Shown piece after piece: positions 42,535 to 51,439 of a stretch of DNA of 54,987 nucleotides. Numbering within the stretch: position 1 is the first letter of the stretch; each line of letters starts with the position of its first letter. Source of the stretch: DATFEN01 sp035691285. Lineage in GTDB: Bacteria > Acidobacteriota > Vicinamibacteria > Fen-336. A model generated the notes under the pieces. It saw nothing but the letters and a program-made list of their open reading frames with translations. It was not told the DNA's origin and ran no database searches. The translations under genes and the position numbers were made by a program. Location: positions 1 through 54,987 of the forward strand of contig DASSJI010000297.1 of NCBI GenBank assembly GCA_035691285.1, written 5' to 3'.

Positions 42535-43882
42535 GGTCGGCGCCGGGCTCGCCGCGCGCCGCCAGTCGGCGCCAAGCGGCGTACACCGGGAAGCCCCCGG
42601 CCGCCACGACCAACCCCCACACCGGCGAGTAGTCCGGCTCCGGCCGGTCGACCAGGCTCCACACGATGGCTCCGAGGCCCACCGCCGTCCCGATCAGGAA
42701 CACGAGCGGCACCCACGGGTACGCCGGCGTCCGGAACGGGCGGGGCGCGTCCGGGCTGCGCCGCCGCAGGACCATCACCGCGCCCACGGCGAACAGCAGG
42801 GCGGACCACTCCACAACCACGAAGTAGGTCGTGAGCCGGTCGAAATCCCGCAGCAGGCCCACGAGGGCGAGGCCGACCGCCGACTGGATGAGGATCGCGG
42901 CGTGCGGCGTGGACCAGCGGGGGTGAGCCCGTCCGAGGAACGAGAACGTGAGCCCGTCGCGCGCCAGGGCGTACGCCACGCGGGGCTTGGCCAGGACGTT
43001 GCCGTTGAGCGCGCCGACGACGCTGCACAGGATCGCGCCGGCGATCAGGGTCGAGCCCACGGGCCCCAGCAGGTCGCCGACGATCCGCTGCGGCACGCCG
43101 CCCGCCTCCCGCGCCATCGCCGCGACCGGCAGCGCGTAGAAATACCCGACGTTCACGCCGACGTAGAGGAGGACGATCGTCAGCATTCCCGCCACGATGA
43201 TGCGACGCATGCTCCGCTCGGGAGCGGCCACCTCGCCCGCGATCATGGAGACGGCGATCCACCCGTCGTAGGCCCAGATCACCGACGCCGCACCCGCGCC
43301 GAGGTTGCGCGCCCCTCCGGCGGACGGAGCCAGGTGGCCGAAGCTGCCGCCACCGGTGGCGAACGACGCGAGCATGAGGGCCACGAGGGCGGCCACCTTG
43401 ACCACGGTGAACGCCGTCTGCACGGCGGAGCCCCAGCGCGTGCCCCGCAGGTTGATCGCCGTGAACAGCACGATCACGACCGAGGCGATGAGCGGCACGG
43501 CGACGGCGTCGTCGGGCGGACGGCCCAGGAGGCCGAGGAGCAGCTCGGCGAAGAACGTCGAGAGGGCCCCGAGGGTGGCCGGCGTCGTCACGAGGAGGTA
43601 GAGCCAGCCGAACACGAAGGCCGCCGCATCGCCGTAGGCCGCACGCAGGTAGACGTAGACGCCCCCGGTCTGCGGCAGCATCGAGCAGAGCTCCGCGAGC
43701 GCCAGTGCACCACACAGGCTCACCAGGCCGAAGGCCAGCCACAGGCCGAGGATCCAGGCGGGGTCCCCCACATCGCGCGCCAGGGTGTATGGCTTGCGGA
43801 AGACGCCGCTGCCGATCGTGATGCCGACGATCAACGACAGACCGCCCCAGAAGCCGACGACGCGGGGGAGGTCCCTGGTCAA
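42461..43882 (-). CDS. APC-superfamily amino acid permease
   Basis: A 473-aa permease with about 12 membrane helices. It begins LPRVVGFWGGLSLIVGITIGSGVF, the glycine-rich first helix that binds the amino acid backbone, and has LAELCSMLPQTGGVYVYLR and the helix-6 unwinding GAASVIWAYDGW of the LAT/APC type. The start codon is TTG at 43882, 4 bases after the SDR stop, so they are cotranscribed. The transported substrate cannot be told. The last 74 bases of the gene, coding for an unconserved Gly/Pro/Arg tail, overlap the opposing acetyltransferase gene. Confidence 0.92.
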   Translation of the reverse strand: MTRDLPRVVGFWGGLSLIVGITIGSGVFRKPYTLARDVGDPAWILGLWLAFGLVSLCGALALAELCSMLPQTGGVYVYLRAAYGDAAAFVFGWLYLLVTTPATLGALSTFFAELLLGLLGRPPDDAVAVPLIASVVIVLFTAINLRGTRWGSAVQTAFTVVKVAALVALMLASFATGGGSFGHLAPSAGGARNLGAGAASVIWAYDGWIAVSMIAGEVAAPERSMRRIIVAGMLTIVLLYVGVNVGYFYALPVAAMAREAGGVPQRIVGDLLGPVGSTLIAGAILCSVVGALNGNVLAKPRVAYALARDGLTFSFLGRAHPRWSTPHAAILIQSAVGLALVGLLRDFDRLTTYFVVVEWSALLFAVGAVMVLRRRSPDAPRPFRTPAYPWVPLVFLIGTAVGLGAIVWSLVDRPEPDYSPVWGLVVAAGGFPVYAAWRRLAARGEPGADPTGPFGSTGPGRLPRIRANGEPPR

Positions 43883-43886
43883 GCGC

Positions 43887-44684
43887 CTACAGCCGTCCGG
43901 CCTTCCGGGCGCTGCGCTCCCACACCCGGTCCATGAGCCCGGGGAAGAACGCGTTCGCCCAGACGACGAGGCGCGCCAGGGGATAGGGGTAGACCTCGGC
44001 GCGCGGGCGCCGGGCGCAGCGGACGATGGCCCGGGCCACGGCTGCGGCCGTCTGCTGGGGTCCCACCGGTCCGCCGGAGCGGCCCGGCGACATCTGCTCG
44101 GCCACGGCGGCGAACTCCGTGTCGGTCCCGATGGGATGGACCGTGCAGGCGTGGACGCCCGTGCCGCGCAGCTCGACGCGGAGGGATTCCGTCAGGCTGA
44201 TCTGCGCCGCCTTGGTCGCGCCGTACGCGGCGCCGCCGGGCAGCGAGCGATGGCCGACGATCGAGGACACGTTGATGATGACCCCGCGGCGCTGCTGGCG
44301 CATGATGGGGACGGCGGCCCGGCACCCGTAGACCGTGCCGAGGTAGTTGACGCGCATCAAGCGCTCGTAGTCCTCCGCGGGCGTCGCCTCGACCCGGCCG
44401 CGCACGCCGCAGCCGGCGTTGTTCACGAGGACGTCGAGGCGGCCGAAGCGCGCCACGGTGCTCTCGACGAAGCGCCGCACCTGCGCCTCGTCCGCGACGT
44501 CGGCCTCGACGACCAGGCATTCGCCGCCAGCCGAGCGCACCATGTCGGCGACCGCCTCCAGCCGCTCGGCGCGCCGCGCGCAGACCGAGACCCGCGCGCC
44601 CTCCCGGGCGAAGGCCACGGCGGTCTCGCGGCCGATGCCGGCCGACGCCCCCGTGATCGCGGCCACGGCGCCCGCGAGCTCCAT
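43887..44684 (-). CDS. Short-chain dehydrogenase/reductase
   Basis: A 265-aa classical SDR. It shows TGASAGIGRE (NAD(P) loop), CARRAERL (the Arg suggests NADPH), VLVNNAGCG, VNYLGTVYG, INVSSIVGH (catalytic Ser) and YGATKAAQ (catalytic Tyr and Lys). A C-terminal extension (VWANAFFPGLMDRVW) resembles that of DltE/YqjQ-like membrane-associated SDRs. It reduces or oxidises an unknown carbonyl or alcohol. The upstream hydrolase gene ends 3 bases before it and the permease follows closely. Confidence 0.9.
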   Translation of the reverse strand: MELAGAVAAITGASAGIGRETAVAFAREGARVSVCARRAERLEAVADMVRSAGGECLVVEADVADEAQVRRFVESTVARFGRLDVLVNNAGCGVRGRVEATPAEDYERLMRVNYLGTVYGCRAAVPIMRQQRRGVIINVSSIVGHRSLPGGAAYGATKAAQISLTESLRVELRGTGVHACTVHPIGTDTEFAAVAEQMSPGRSGGPVGPQQTAAAVARAIVRCARRPRAEVYPYPLARLVVWANAFFPGLMDRVWERSARKAGRL

Positions 44685-44687
44685 GCC

Positions 44688-45335
44688 TCAGAGCCCCCGG
44701 GCCTCGAGCCAGCGCACGGTCTCCTCCACGAGCCGGCGCTCGACGTCGGCCGCGCCCAAGCTCGTCTTCCTCGGCACCGCGAAGGAGTGGTCGGCCTCGT
44801 CCATGCGCAACAGCCTGGCCCGCTCGCCGAGACCGGCGACCACGCCCTCGATCAGGTCCCACCGCGCGAACGCGTCACGCGTGCCCTGGAGGAACAGCAT
44901 GGGCGCTGCGATCCGCGGGAGGTGAGCGTCGCGCCGTCGGTCGGGCTGTCCAGGCGGGTGCAGCGGATAGCCGAGGAAGACCAGGCCGTCGCAGGCCACC
45001 CCCTGGGCGACCGCCTGGGACGCGATCCGGCCTCCCATGGACTTGCCTCCGAGGACGACGCGGCCCGACCGCTCCCGCGCGGCCAGAGCCACGGCCGCCA
45101 CCGTGTCCTCGAGCACCCTGGGGGCGTCGGGGACCTTCCGCCGCCGCTCCGAATAGGGGAAGTTGAAGAGCAGCGCCGTGCGTCCGCTCGCGGCGATCGC
45201 CTCGGCGTAGCGCACGAGGAAGGGCGTCCGGCGGTCGCCGCCCGCGCCGTGCCCGAGCGCGAGGCACGTGCCGCCGCTGCCGTGGAGCGACGCGCTCACG
45301 GAGGCCGCCGGCGCGGCGATCGTCAGCTCGGTCAC
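44688..45335 (-). CDS. Tex30/KANL3-type alpha/beta hydrolase
   Basis: A 215-aa serine hydrolase with GTG start at 45335. The chain shows LALGHGAGGDRR (oxyanion loop), LFNFPYSE, GGKSMGGRIA (nucleophile Ser), LQGTRDAF (Asp) and MDEADHSF (His). This is the short alpha/beta-hydrolase family that contains KANL3 and Tex30 homologues in bacteria, often annotated as dienelactone hydrolase. Its substrate is unknown. A TATGCT element ends 6 bases upstream of the start (minus strand 45347-45342), again close. It is the first of three same-strand genes with the SDR and permease. Confidence 0.85.
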   Translation of the reverse strand: MTELTIAAPAASVSASLHGSGGTCLALGHGAGGDRRTPFLVRYAEAIAASGRTALLFNFPYSERRRKVPDAPRVLEDTVAAVALAARERSGRVVLGGKSMGGRIASQAVAQGVACDGLVFLGYPLHPPGQPDRRRDAHLPRIAAPMLFLQGTRDAFARWDLIEGVVAGLGERARLLRMDEADHSFAVPRKTSLGAADVERRLVEETVRWLEARGL

Positions 45336-45377
45336 CGCCGAAGCATACCCGAGCGCCGGGTGTAAACTGAGCGCCCG

Positions 45378-46067
45378 ATGGGCGCTCCGCGCGTGCTGAT
45401 CGTCGCCTCCCGGGACCTCACGTCGCACCTCGGAGACACGCTCTTGTGGCGCTCGGACATCGAGCGGGTCTTCTCGCCGAGCCCGGAGGCCGCCCTGGAG
45501 ACGCTGCCCACGCTCGGCGCGCGGCTGGTCGTGGTGGACACCGAGAGCGCTAACGGCGCGCTGCGCTTCGTCGAGAGCCTGCGCCGGGACCCGCTCACCC
45601 GCAGGGTGTCGGTGGCGGTCCTCGGGCATACCCTGACCGTCGAGGACGAGGACGCGCTGCGCGTCGCCGGCGCCAACCTGGTGCTTTCGGGGCGCGTGGA
45701 GCCCAAGGTCTGGGACGGACGCCTGGACGAGCTGCTCAGGGTTCCCCGGCGGCGCGAGGTGCGGGTACCCGTCCTGTGCGAAGCCTGGACGTCCATCGGC
45801 CACGAGCCGCCGGTCGAGGGCTGGGCGCTCAACCTGAGCGTGCGCGGAGCGCTGCTCGAGATGGACTTCCCCCTCGACCTCGGGACCTCGATCGCCCTGA
45901 CCCTGCACCTTCCGGGCGAGGGCGCCGAGATCAAGTGCGTGGCCCGGGTGGTGCGGGAGGCCGGAGGCAGCGAGGGCCGCTTCTGGACCGGCGTGGAGTT
46001 CCTGATCCTTCGCGGAGACGGCCGCGAGCGCATCCACCGGCTGATCGACGGCGAGCCGCATCCCTAG
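45378..46067 (+). CDS. PilZ protein with degenerate receiver-like domain
   Basis: A 229-aa protein. Residues 5-115 resemble a response-regulator receiver fold (VLIVASRD, VVVDTES near 53-59, VLGHTLTVEDED), but the acidic pair at the first strand is missing (ASRD instead of VDDD), so phosphorylation is doubtful. Residues 120-225 are PilZ: RREVRVPVLCEAW, NLSVRGALLEMDFPLDLG, EIKCVARVV, FWTGVEFL. It likely reads c-di-GMP. TAAACT ends 9 bases before the ATG and no Shine-Dalgarno is present. It leads the GspA/GspB cluster. Confidence 0.82.
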   Translation: MGAPRVLIVASRDLTSHLGDTLLWRSDIERVFSPSPEAALETLPTLGARLVVVDTESANGALRFVESLRRDPLTRRVSVAVLGHTLTVEDEDALRVAGANLVLSGRVEPKVWDGRLDELLRVPRRREVRVPVLCEAWTSIGHEPPVEGWALNLSVRGALLEMDFPLDLGTSIALTLHLPGEGAEIKCVARVVREAGGSEGRFWTGVEFLILRGDGRERIHRLIDGEPHP

Positions 46068-46069
46068 CC

Positions 46070-47584
46070 ATGTACGAGAGCTTCTACGGCTTCGCGGAGA
46101 AGCCGTTCAACCTGACCCCCGACCCCAAGTATCTGTACCTGTCCGCCCGCCACACCGAGGCCTACGCGCACCTGGAGTTCGGACGCCGGGAGCGCGGCGG
46201 TTTCGTGGTCATCACGGGCGAGGTGGGCACCGGCAAGACGACGCTCGCCCGCTACTTCCTGAGCGGCCTCAAGGACGCCGCCACCGCCGTCGTCCTCTAC
46301 CCCGCGGTCACCGCCGCCGAGCTGCTGCGCTCGATCCTCGGGGATCTCCACGTCAAGCCGCGGGGCAAGTCCCTGAAGGAACTGGTGGACGCCCTCCACG
46401 CCTTCCTGCTCGAGAGCCGTGCCCAGGACCGCAACGTGGTCCTCATCATCGACGAGGCCCAGGACCTGTCCACCGAGGTCCTGGAGCAGATCCGCCTCAT
46501 CTCGAACCTGGAGACCGACACCGAGAAGCTGATCCAGATCATCCTGATGGGCCAGACCGAGCTCAAGGAGCTCCTCGACCGGCGCGAGCTGCGCCAGCTC
46601 GCGCAGCGGGTCACCGCGCGCTACCACCTCGCTCCCCTCGGGCGCGCGGAGACCGAGGAGTACGTGCGTCACCGCCTGCGCGTGGCCGGGGGCGAGGGCA
46701 AGGTCGCCTTCAGCGCGGGGGCGCTCTCGGCGGTGCACCGGGATTCCGGGGGGCTGCCCCGCCTCATCAACCTGATCTGCGATCGCGCCCTCCTGGCCGG
46801 CTACGTGCAGGGGACTCGAAGCATCCTCCCGCACATGGTGCGGCGGGCCGCGGCCGAGGTCCGCGGCGAGAGCGGCCAGCGCCGGCTTCGGCCCGGCCTC
46901 GTCGCGGCGCTCGTGGGCACCATCGCGCTCGGCGCCGCCTGGCTCCTGCGCGGCGATCTCGCGCGGCCCGGCGCCGTGGCCGCCGCGACGCCCCCGCCCA
47001 GCACCCTCGCTGCGAAGCCCGTCGAGCCCTCTCCGGTCGCCCTCGATCCCCTGCTCCTGACCGTGGACCGCGCCGCCTCGTACCGGCAGGCGGTGGCCGA
47101 CATCGAGGCGCTGTGGGGCACGGGCCCGCTCGTCGCCACGCCGCTCAGGACGCATCTCGAACAGGTGCGGCGCTTCGACCTGCCGGCGGCCCTCGAAATG
47201 TTCCACCCCTCGCGGCGCGACACCTGCTTCCTGGCCTTGCTGCGGCTCGAGGGAGGCGACGCGATCGTCGGCGACGGCCGCGGAGGCACGCAGCGCGTCG
47301 CCCTCCCCGCCCTCGACCGCCTGTGGACGCGTCAGGCCACCCTGATGTGGCGGGACACCATCGGCGTCTCGGGCGAGGACGCCGCGCGGACGTTCACGTT
47401 CGCTCGCGAGTCGCTCGGCCGGCTGGGCTACCTGGCCGCGGACGGCGACTTCGCCGCGGCGGTGGCGCGCTTCCAGCAGGCCGCGGAGCTCACCCCGGAC
47501 GGCGTCGTGGGACAGCGCACGCTGCTGGCGCTGTACAGCCTCGGCCCCCATGTGCGCCCCCGCCTGTCGGGAGGGGCGTCGTGA
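46070..47584 (+). CDS. GspA/ExeA-like AAA ATPase with peptidoglycan-binding end
   Basis: A 504-aa membrane protein. It opens MYESFYGFAEKPFNLTPDPKYLYL, the diagnostic start of the ExeA/GspA family, with the AAA motif Walker A GEVGTGKTT near 50, Walker B VVLIIDEAQD near 122 and SGGLPRLINLICDRAL. A membrane segment sits at about 280-297 (LVAALVGTIALGAAWLL). The periplasmic part ends in a peptidoglycan-binding-like domain (LGYLAADGDFAAAVARFQ, TPDGVVGQRTLLAL). In Aeromonas ExeA works with ExeB to insert the type II secretin through peptidoglycan. Start ATG follows the PilZ stop by 2 bases. Confidence 0.9.
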   Translation: MYESFYGFAEKPFNLTPDPKYLYLSARHTEAYAHLEFGRRERGGFVVITGEVGTGKTTLARYFLSGLKDAATAVVLYPAVTAAELLRSILGDLHVKPRGKSLKELVDALHAFLLESRAQDRNVVLIIDEAQDLSTEVLEQIRLISNLETDTEKLIQIILMGQTELKELLDRRELRQLAQRVTARYHLAPLGRAETEEYVRHRLRVAGGEGKVAFSAGALSAVHRDSGGLPRLINLICDRALLAGYVQGTRSILPHMVRRAAAEVRGESGQRRLRPGLVAALVGTIALGAAWLLRGDLARPGAVAAATPPPSTLAAKPVEPSPVALDPLLLTVDRAASYRQAVADIEALWGTGPLVATPLRTHLEQVRRFDLPAALEMFHPSRRDTCFLALLRLEGGDAIVGDGRGGTQRVALPALDRLWTRQATLMWRDTIGVSGEDAARTFTFARESLGRLGYLAADGDFAAAVARFQQAAELTPDGVVGQRTLLALYSLGPHVRPRLSGGAS

Positions 47585-48168
47585 GCCTCATCCTCGAGGC
47601 GCTGCGCAAGCTGGAGCGCGAAAAGCCGGCCCCGGAGCGCGGCGTCGTGGTGATGACAGCCGCTGCATTGGGCGAGCGCCCCCGGCGCGGCCCGTGGCTG
47701 TGGCTTTCCCTGGGCCTCGCGGCCGGCGTCGCGGCGGCCGCCGCGGTGCTGGAATGGCGGCGCCCGCCGGCTCCCGTCGCGGCGAGCCCTTCCCCGGCTT
47801 CGGTCGCCGCCCCGACCCACGCGTCGGTCCCTTCGCCGCCCGTGGCCAGCCTGTCCCCTGCTCCGCCGTTGGCCAGCGCGTTCGTTCCCGCGCCGGCGTC
47901 CACCCTCGGAGCGGCGCCGGCCATCGCTCCGCCCCCGCCGGCTCCCCCCCTCGTCGCCGCGACCCCGGTGGCTCCGTCCCCGTCCCCGGCGGCCACGCCG
48001 GGCCTCGTCCTCCAGGCGATCACGGTGCAGGACGGCCGGCCGGTCGCCCTCATCAGCGACCGCCTCCTGCGCGAGGGCGACGAGATCGAGGGCGTGCGCA
48101 TCGTGCGCATCGGCGAGGCCGAGGTCGAGATCGAGCGGGGCGGCGAGCGCTCGTTCCTGCGCTTCTGA
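47581..48168 (+). CDS. GspB-like type II secretion assembly protein
   Basis: A 195-aa protein with a GTG start overlapping the GspA stop. MSLILEALRKLEREK is the standard N-terminus of GspB/ExeB. A membrane segment (about 39-58) is followed by a long Pro/Ala/Ser linker (about 60-140) crossing the periplasm, and a C-terminal beta domain (LQAITVQDGRPVALISDRLLREGD, IVRIGEAEVEIE), the T2SSB domain. It should form a complex with GspA that helps place the secretin. The other type II secretion genes are not here. Confidence 0.88.
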   Translation: MSLILEALRKLEREKPAPERGVVVMTAAALGERPRRGPWLWLSLGLAAGVAAAAAVLEWRRPPAPVAASPSPASVAAPTHASVPSPPVASLSPAPPLASAFVPAPASTLGAAPAIAPPPPAPPLVAATPVAPSPSPAATPGLVLQAITVQDGRPVALISDRLLREGDEIEGVRIVRIGEAEVEIERGGERSFLRF

Positions 48169-48170
48169 CC

Positions 48171-49211
48171 GTGCACCTGCGCGGGCACACGCCCGAATCC
48201 CTCGCGGCGGCGTTTCCGGAGCTTGGACCGGCCGTCGCGCGACGCGTCGTGCATCGGCTCGTGGGCCAGGACCGCGACGAACTCCACGACGTCCCTGGCC
48301 TCTCGCGCGCCGCGCGCGAGGCGCTCGGCGCGCGGGGCCGGCTCACGCGCCTCGAGGTCGTCGATCGAAGGCACAGCGCGCTCGATCCCTTCGCGAAGTT
48401 CCTGTTCGCGGCGCCGGACGCCCGGCGCTTCGAGGCCGTCCGCATTCCGCTCGAGCGCCCGCGCTTCAGCGTGTGCGTCTCCTCCCAGGCGGGCTGCGCC
48501 CTCGCCTGCGCCTTCTGCGAGACGGGCCGGCTCGGCCTCGAGCGCAACCTCGAGGCCTGGGAGATCGTCGAGCAGGTGCTGACGGTGCGGCGCGAGTCGC
48601 CCGAGCGGCCCGTCACCGGCGTCGTCTTCCAGGGCCAGGGCGAGCCCCTCCAGAACTACGACAACGTCATGCAGGCCGCCGCGGTGCTGCGCGACCCGAA
48701 CGGGGGGCGCATCGGCGGCGACCGCATCACGATCTCGACCGTCGGGCTCCTGCCCATGATCGAGCGCTACACGGACGAGGGGCACCCCTACCGGCTGATC
48801 CTCTCGCTGACGTCGGCCTTCGGCGAGAGGCGCGCGCGGCTCGTTCCCGTCGGCCGCAGCTACGACGTCCCCGACCTCGCCCTGGCGATGCGGCGCCACG
48901 CGGCGCGCCGGGGCGGTCCCGTGAACCTGGCCTGGGTGCTGATGTCCGGCGTGAACACCGGCGAGGACGAAGCCCGCGAGCTGGGACGGCTGTTCCGCGG
49001 CGCGAAGGTGCGGCTCTCGATCATCGACGTGAACGACCCCAGCGGCGAGTTCCGCCGGGCCGACGACGCCGAGCGGAGCCGCTTCCTCTCCGCGCTGGCG
49101 CGCGAGGGCATCGGCTTCGTCCGACGCTACTCGGGCGGGCCCGACATCCATGCCGCCTGCGGCATGCTGGCCTCGGTCGCGCGCGGAGGCCGCTCCCTGG
49201 CCGCATCCTAG
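48171..49211 (+). CDS. RlmN-family radical SAM RNA methyltransferase
   Basis: A 346-aa enzyme with a GTG start 2 bases after GspB. The iron-sulfur motif is C109-x3-C113-x2-C116 in CALACAFCETG. The two cysteines used for methyl transfer are also present: C102 in VCVSSQAG and C330 in DIHAACGML. FQGQGEPLQNYDNV matches the GEP motif with Gln for the usual Met, and ITISTVGLLPMIERY and LSLTSAFGERR follow RlmN order. RlmN methylates A2503 of 23S rRNA and tRNA A37. The short N-terminal domain and substitutions suggest a divergent paralog. Confidence 0.85.
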   Translation: MHLRGHTPESLAAAFPELGPAVARRVVHRLVGQDRDELHDVPGLSRAAREALGARGRLTRLEVVDRRHSALDPFAKFLFAAPDARRFEAVRIPLERPRFSVCVSSQAGCALACAFCETGRLGLERNLEAWEIVEQVLTVRRESPERPVTGVVFQGQGEPLQNYDNVMQAAAVLRDPNGGRIGGDRITISTVGLLPMIERYTDEGHPYRLILSLTSAFGERRARLVPVGRSYDVPDLALAMRRHAARRGGPVNLAWVLMSGVNTGEDEARELGRLFRGAKVRLSIIDVNDPSGEFRRADDAERSRFLSALAREGIGFVRRYSGGPDIHAACGMLASVARGGRSLAAS

Positions 49212-49221
49212 GTCGCCCGGC

Positions 49222-49944
49222 GTGGTCCTCTACGCCACGCTCGGCGCCTGTGCCCTCGGCGCGTCGCTGCTGGTCTACCGCTACGACATGTACGACCGCG
49301 AGCCCGCCTGGGCTCTCCTGCTCTCGTTCGCGTCGGGCGCGCTGGCGATGGCCGCGCTGGGCCCGATCGAGGCCGCCACCCACGACGCGTGGCGCGAGCC
49401 CGCGAGCGCGGCGCGCCTCGCGGCCGTGGCGGCCCTGGAGGAGGAGCTCGCCAAGCTCCTGGTCGTGGTGGCGATCGCGGTGCTCGCCCCGCGGCGCTTC
49501 AACGACCCGATGGACGGCATCGTCTACGGCTCCGTCGCGGGCCTCGGCACGGCGTTCGAGGAGTCGGTGGCGTCGCTCCGGGACTACCCGTCGGGCCTGA
49601 CGCTGCTGCCGGGCGCCGAGGTCGTGCGCCTCTGCGGCCATCTGGTCATGGGCGGGATCGGGGGCTTCGGCGTCGGCCTCGCGCGCGCCGGGACGCGGCT
49701 GTGGAAGCTCGTGCTGCCGCTGTCATGGTGCGCGGCGCTGGCGCTGCACTTCCTCTGGGACTGGATCGCGCTGTGGCAGCCTCCGCCGGACCTGCGCCCC
49801 TGGCAGGCGACGGGCGCCGCGGCGTTGATGCTGGCCGGGCTCGGGCTCTATGGTTATCTCGTCCACGAGGGCTCCGCCCGCTCGCGCCGGGTCTTCGCGA
49901 GGGACAGCCGGGCGACGCTCTGGGGCTGGCCGTTCCGCCGCTGA
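49222..49944 (+). CDS. PrsW-family glutamic intramembrane protease-like protein
   Basis: A 240-aa membrane protein with about 6-7 helices. It has the family motifs in order: EEELAK near 73 (catalytic Glu pair), DGIVYGSVAGLGTAFEE near 96-112, GHLVMGGIGG near 135 (His), and a final HFLWDW (His/Asp). PrsW cuts the anti-sigma factor RsiW in Bacillus; relatives cut other membrane substrates. The start is GTG at 49222, 10 bases after the RlmN-like stop, with only a weak site. The TM order supports it. The partner is unknown. Confidence 0.82.
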   Translation: MVLYATLGACALGASLLVYRYDMYDREPAWALLLSFASGALAMAALGPIEAATHDAWREPASAARLAAVAALEEELAKLLVVVAIAVLAPRRFNDPMDGIVYGSVAGLGTAFEESVASLRDYPSGLTLLPGAEVVRLCGHLVMGGIGGFGVGLARAGTRLWKLVLPLSWCAALALHFLWDWIALWQPPPDLRPWQATGAAALMLAGLGLYGYLVHEGSARSRRVFARDSRATLWGWPFRR

Positions 49945-49951
49945 AGGGTCG

Positions 49952-51367
49952 TCAGAGGAGCTCGCGAGCCACCGAGCGGATGTCGGCGAGCGCCTGCTCG
50001 ACCCGGTCGCGGTGGGTGCGGAAGGACAGCACGCAGATGCGGGCGACGTAGCGGCCGCCCGCGGTCGTGCCGCTCAGGTGCACGCGCCGGCGCGCGTTGA
50101 CGTCGGCCACGAGCCGGCGGTTGAGCTGGTCGAGCTCCGGCGCGCTCCGCGTCGCGGGCGCGAGGCGGAACGCGACCAGCGAGAGCTGCGGCTCGGCCAC
50201 GATCTCGACGTGGGGGATGCCTCGGAGCTCGCCGGCCGCCCAGCGGGCCAGCTCCAGCTTCTCGTCGAGCGCCCGGGCGAAGGCGTCGGTCCCGTAGAGG
50301 TTCAGGGGCAGCCAGACGCGGAGGCCGCGGAAGTCGCGGCTCAGCTCCGGCGAGATCTCGCAGAAGTCCACGCGGTCGGCCGCCGCCTGGGTCGGCGGCA
50401 TGTACTCGGCGGCGACGGCGTGGGCCCGGCGAAGCGCCTCGACGTCGCGAACGACGAGCGAGCCCGTTCCGTAGGGAAGGAAGAGGCCCTTGTGCGGATC
50501 CAGCACGACGGAGTCGGCGCGCTCGATGCCGCGCAGCGCGTCGCGGCCGCGCTCCGTGAGCAGGAAGAAGCCGCCGTAGGCTCCGTCGACGTGGAACCAG
50601 AGGCCCTCCTCTCGCGCAAGGTCCGCGATCGCCCGGAGGTCGTCGACGGCGCCCGTGTTCGTGCTGCCGGCGTTGGCCACGACCATGAACGGACGGCGGC
50701 CCGCCGCGCGGTCCTCGCGCACGGCGTCCTCGAGGGCGTCGGTGCGCAGCCGGAAGCGGTCGTCGACGGGCACCGTGCGCACCGCCGCGTCCGGGAAGCC
50801 GGCGAGCTTCGCCGCCTTCCTCACGGAATGGTGCGTCTCCTCCGAGACGTAGAGCGTGCCTGTCAAGAAATCCTCGGGCAGCCGCTCGCTGCGCGCGGTC
50901 ACGACCGCGCTGAAGTTGGCGATCGAGCCGCCGCTCGTGAGGATCCCTCCCCCGGCGGAGCCGAAGCCGACGAGATCCGAGAAGAAGCGCACCACGTTCG
51001 TCTCGAGCTGGGCCAGCGCGGGCGCCGCGATCCAGACGCCGACGTAGCGGTTGACCGCGTCCGCGATCAGGTCGGCGACGGCCGAGGCGAAGATTCCGCC
51101 GCCGGGGATGTAGGCCAGGTAGCCGGGTCCGGCCGTGTTGAAGCTCTTCGGCACGGCGCGATCGAACAGCAGGGCGAGCAGTTCCTCGAGCGGCCGGCCC
51201 GCCCGCGGCGTACCTGCGGCCAGGGCCCGCGCGACCTCCTCGGCGCCCTCCATGTCGGCCGCTGGCTGCTCGGCCAGCGAGGCCACGTGGGGCACGATGC
51301 GAGCCATCGCCGCCTCGACCAGGCGGCGCATCTCCTCCGGGGACGGCTCCAGCTCGTACGGCGTCAC
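49952..51367 (-). CDS. PLP-dependent group II decarboxylase (aromatic L-amino acid type)
   Basis: A 471-aa enzyme of the fold type I PLP decarboxylases. The key segments are GILTSGGSIANF, YVSEETHHSVRKAAKLAGF (His stacking on PLP), WFHVDGAYGGF (Asp to ring N) and DPHKGLFLPYG (Schiff-base Lys). Substrate is probably an aromatic or related amino acid. The C-terminal small domain (GLRVWLPLNLYG, SLVAFRLAP) is present. The start is GTG at 51367; TACAAT (minus 51381-51376) ends 8 bases before it with no Shine-Dalgarno. It converges on the PrsW-like gene. Confidence 0.92.
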   Translation of the reverse strand: MTPYELEPSPEEMRRLVEAAMARIVPHVASLAEQPAADMEGAEEVARALAAGTPRAGRPLEELLALLFDRAVPKSFNTAGPGYLAYIPGGGIFASAVADLIADAVNRYVGVWIAAPALAQLETNVVRFFSDLVGFGSAGGGILTSGGSIANFSAVVTARSERLPEDFLTGTLYVSEETHHSVRKAAKLAGFPDAAVRTVPVDDRFRLRTDALEDAVREDRAAGRRPFMVVANAGSTNTGAVDDLRAIADLAREEGLWFHVDGAYGGFFLLTERGRDALRGIERADSVVLDPHKGLFLPYGTGSLVVRDVEALRRAHAVAAEYMPPTQAAADRVDFCEISPELSRDFRGLRVWLPLNLYGTDAFARALDEKLELARWAAGELRGIPHVEIVAEPQLSLVAFRLAPATRSAPELDQLNRRLVADVNARRRVHLSGTTAGGRYVARICVLSFRTHRDRVEQALADIRSVARELL

Positions 51368-51439
51368 GGGGCGGCATTGTAGCGGCCCCGGGCGAGCCTT
51401 CGGGAGGAGCGCGGTAGACTAGCGGAACCGCGCCCAGCC

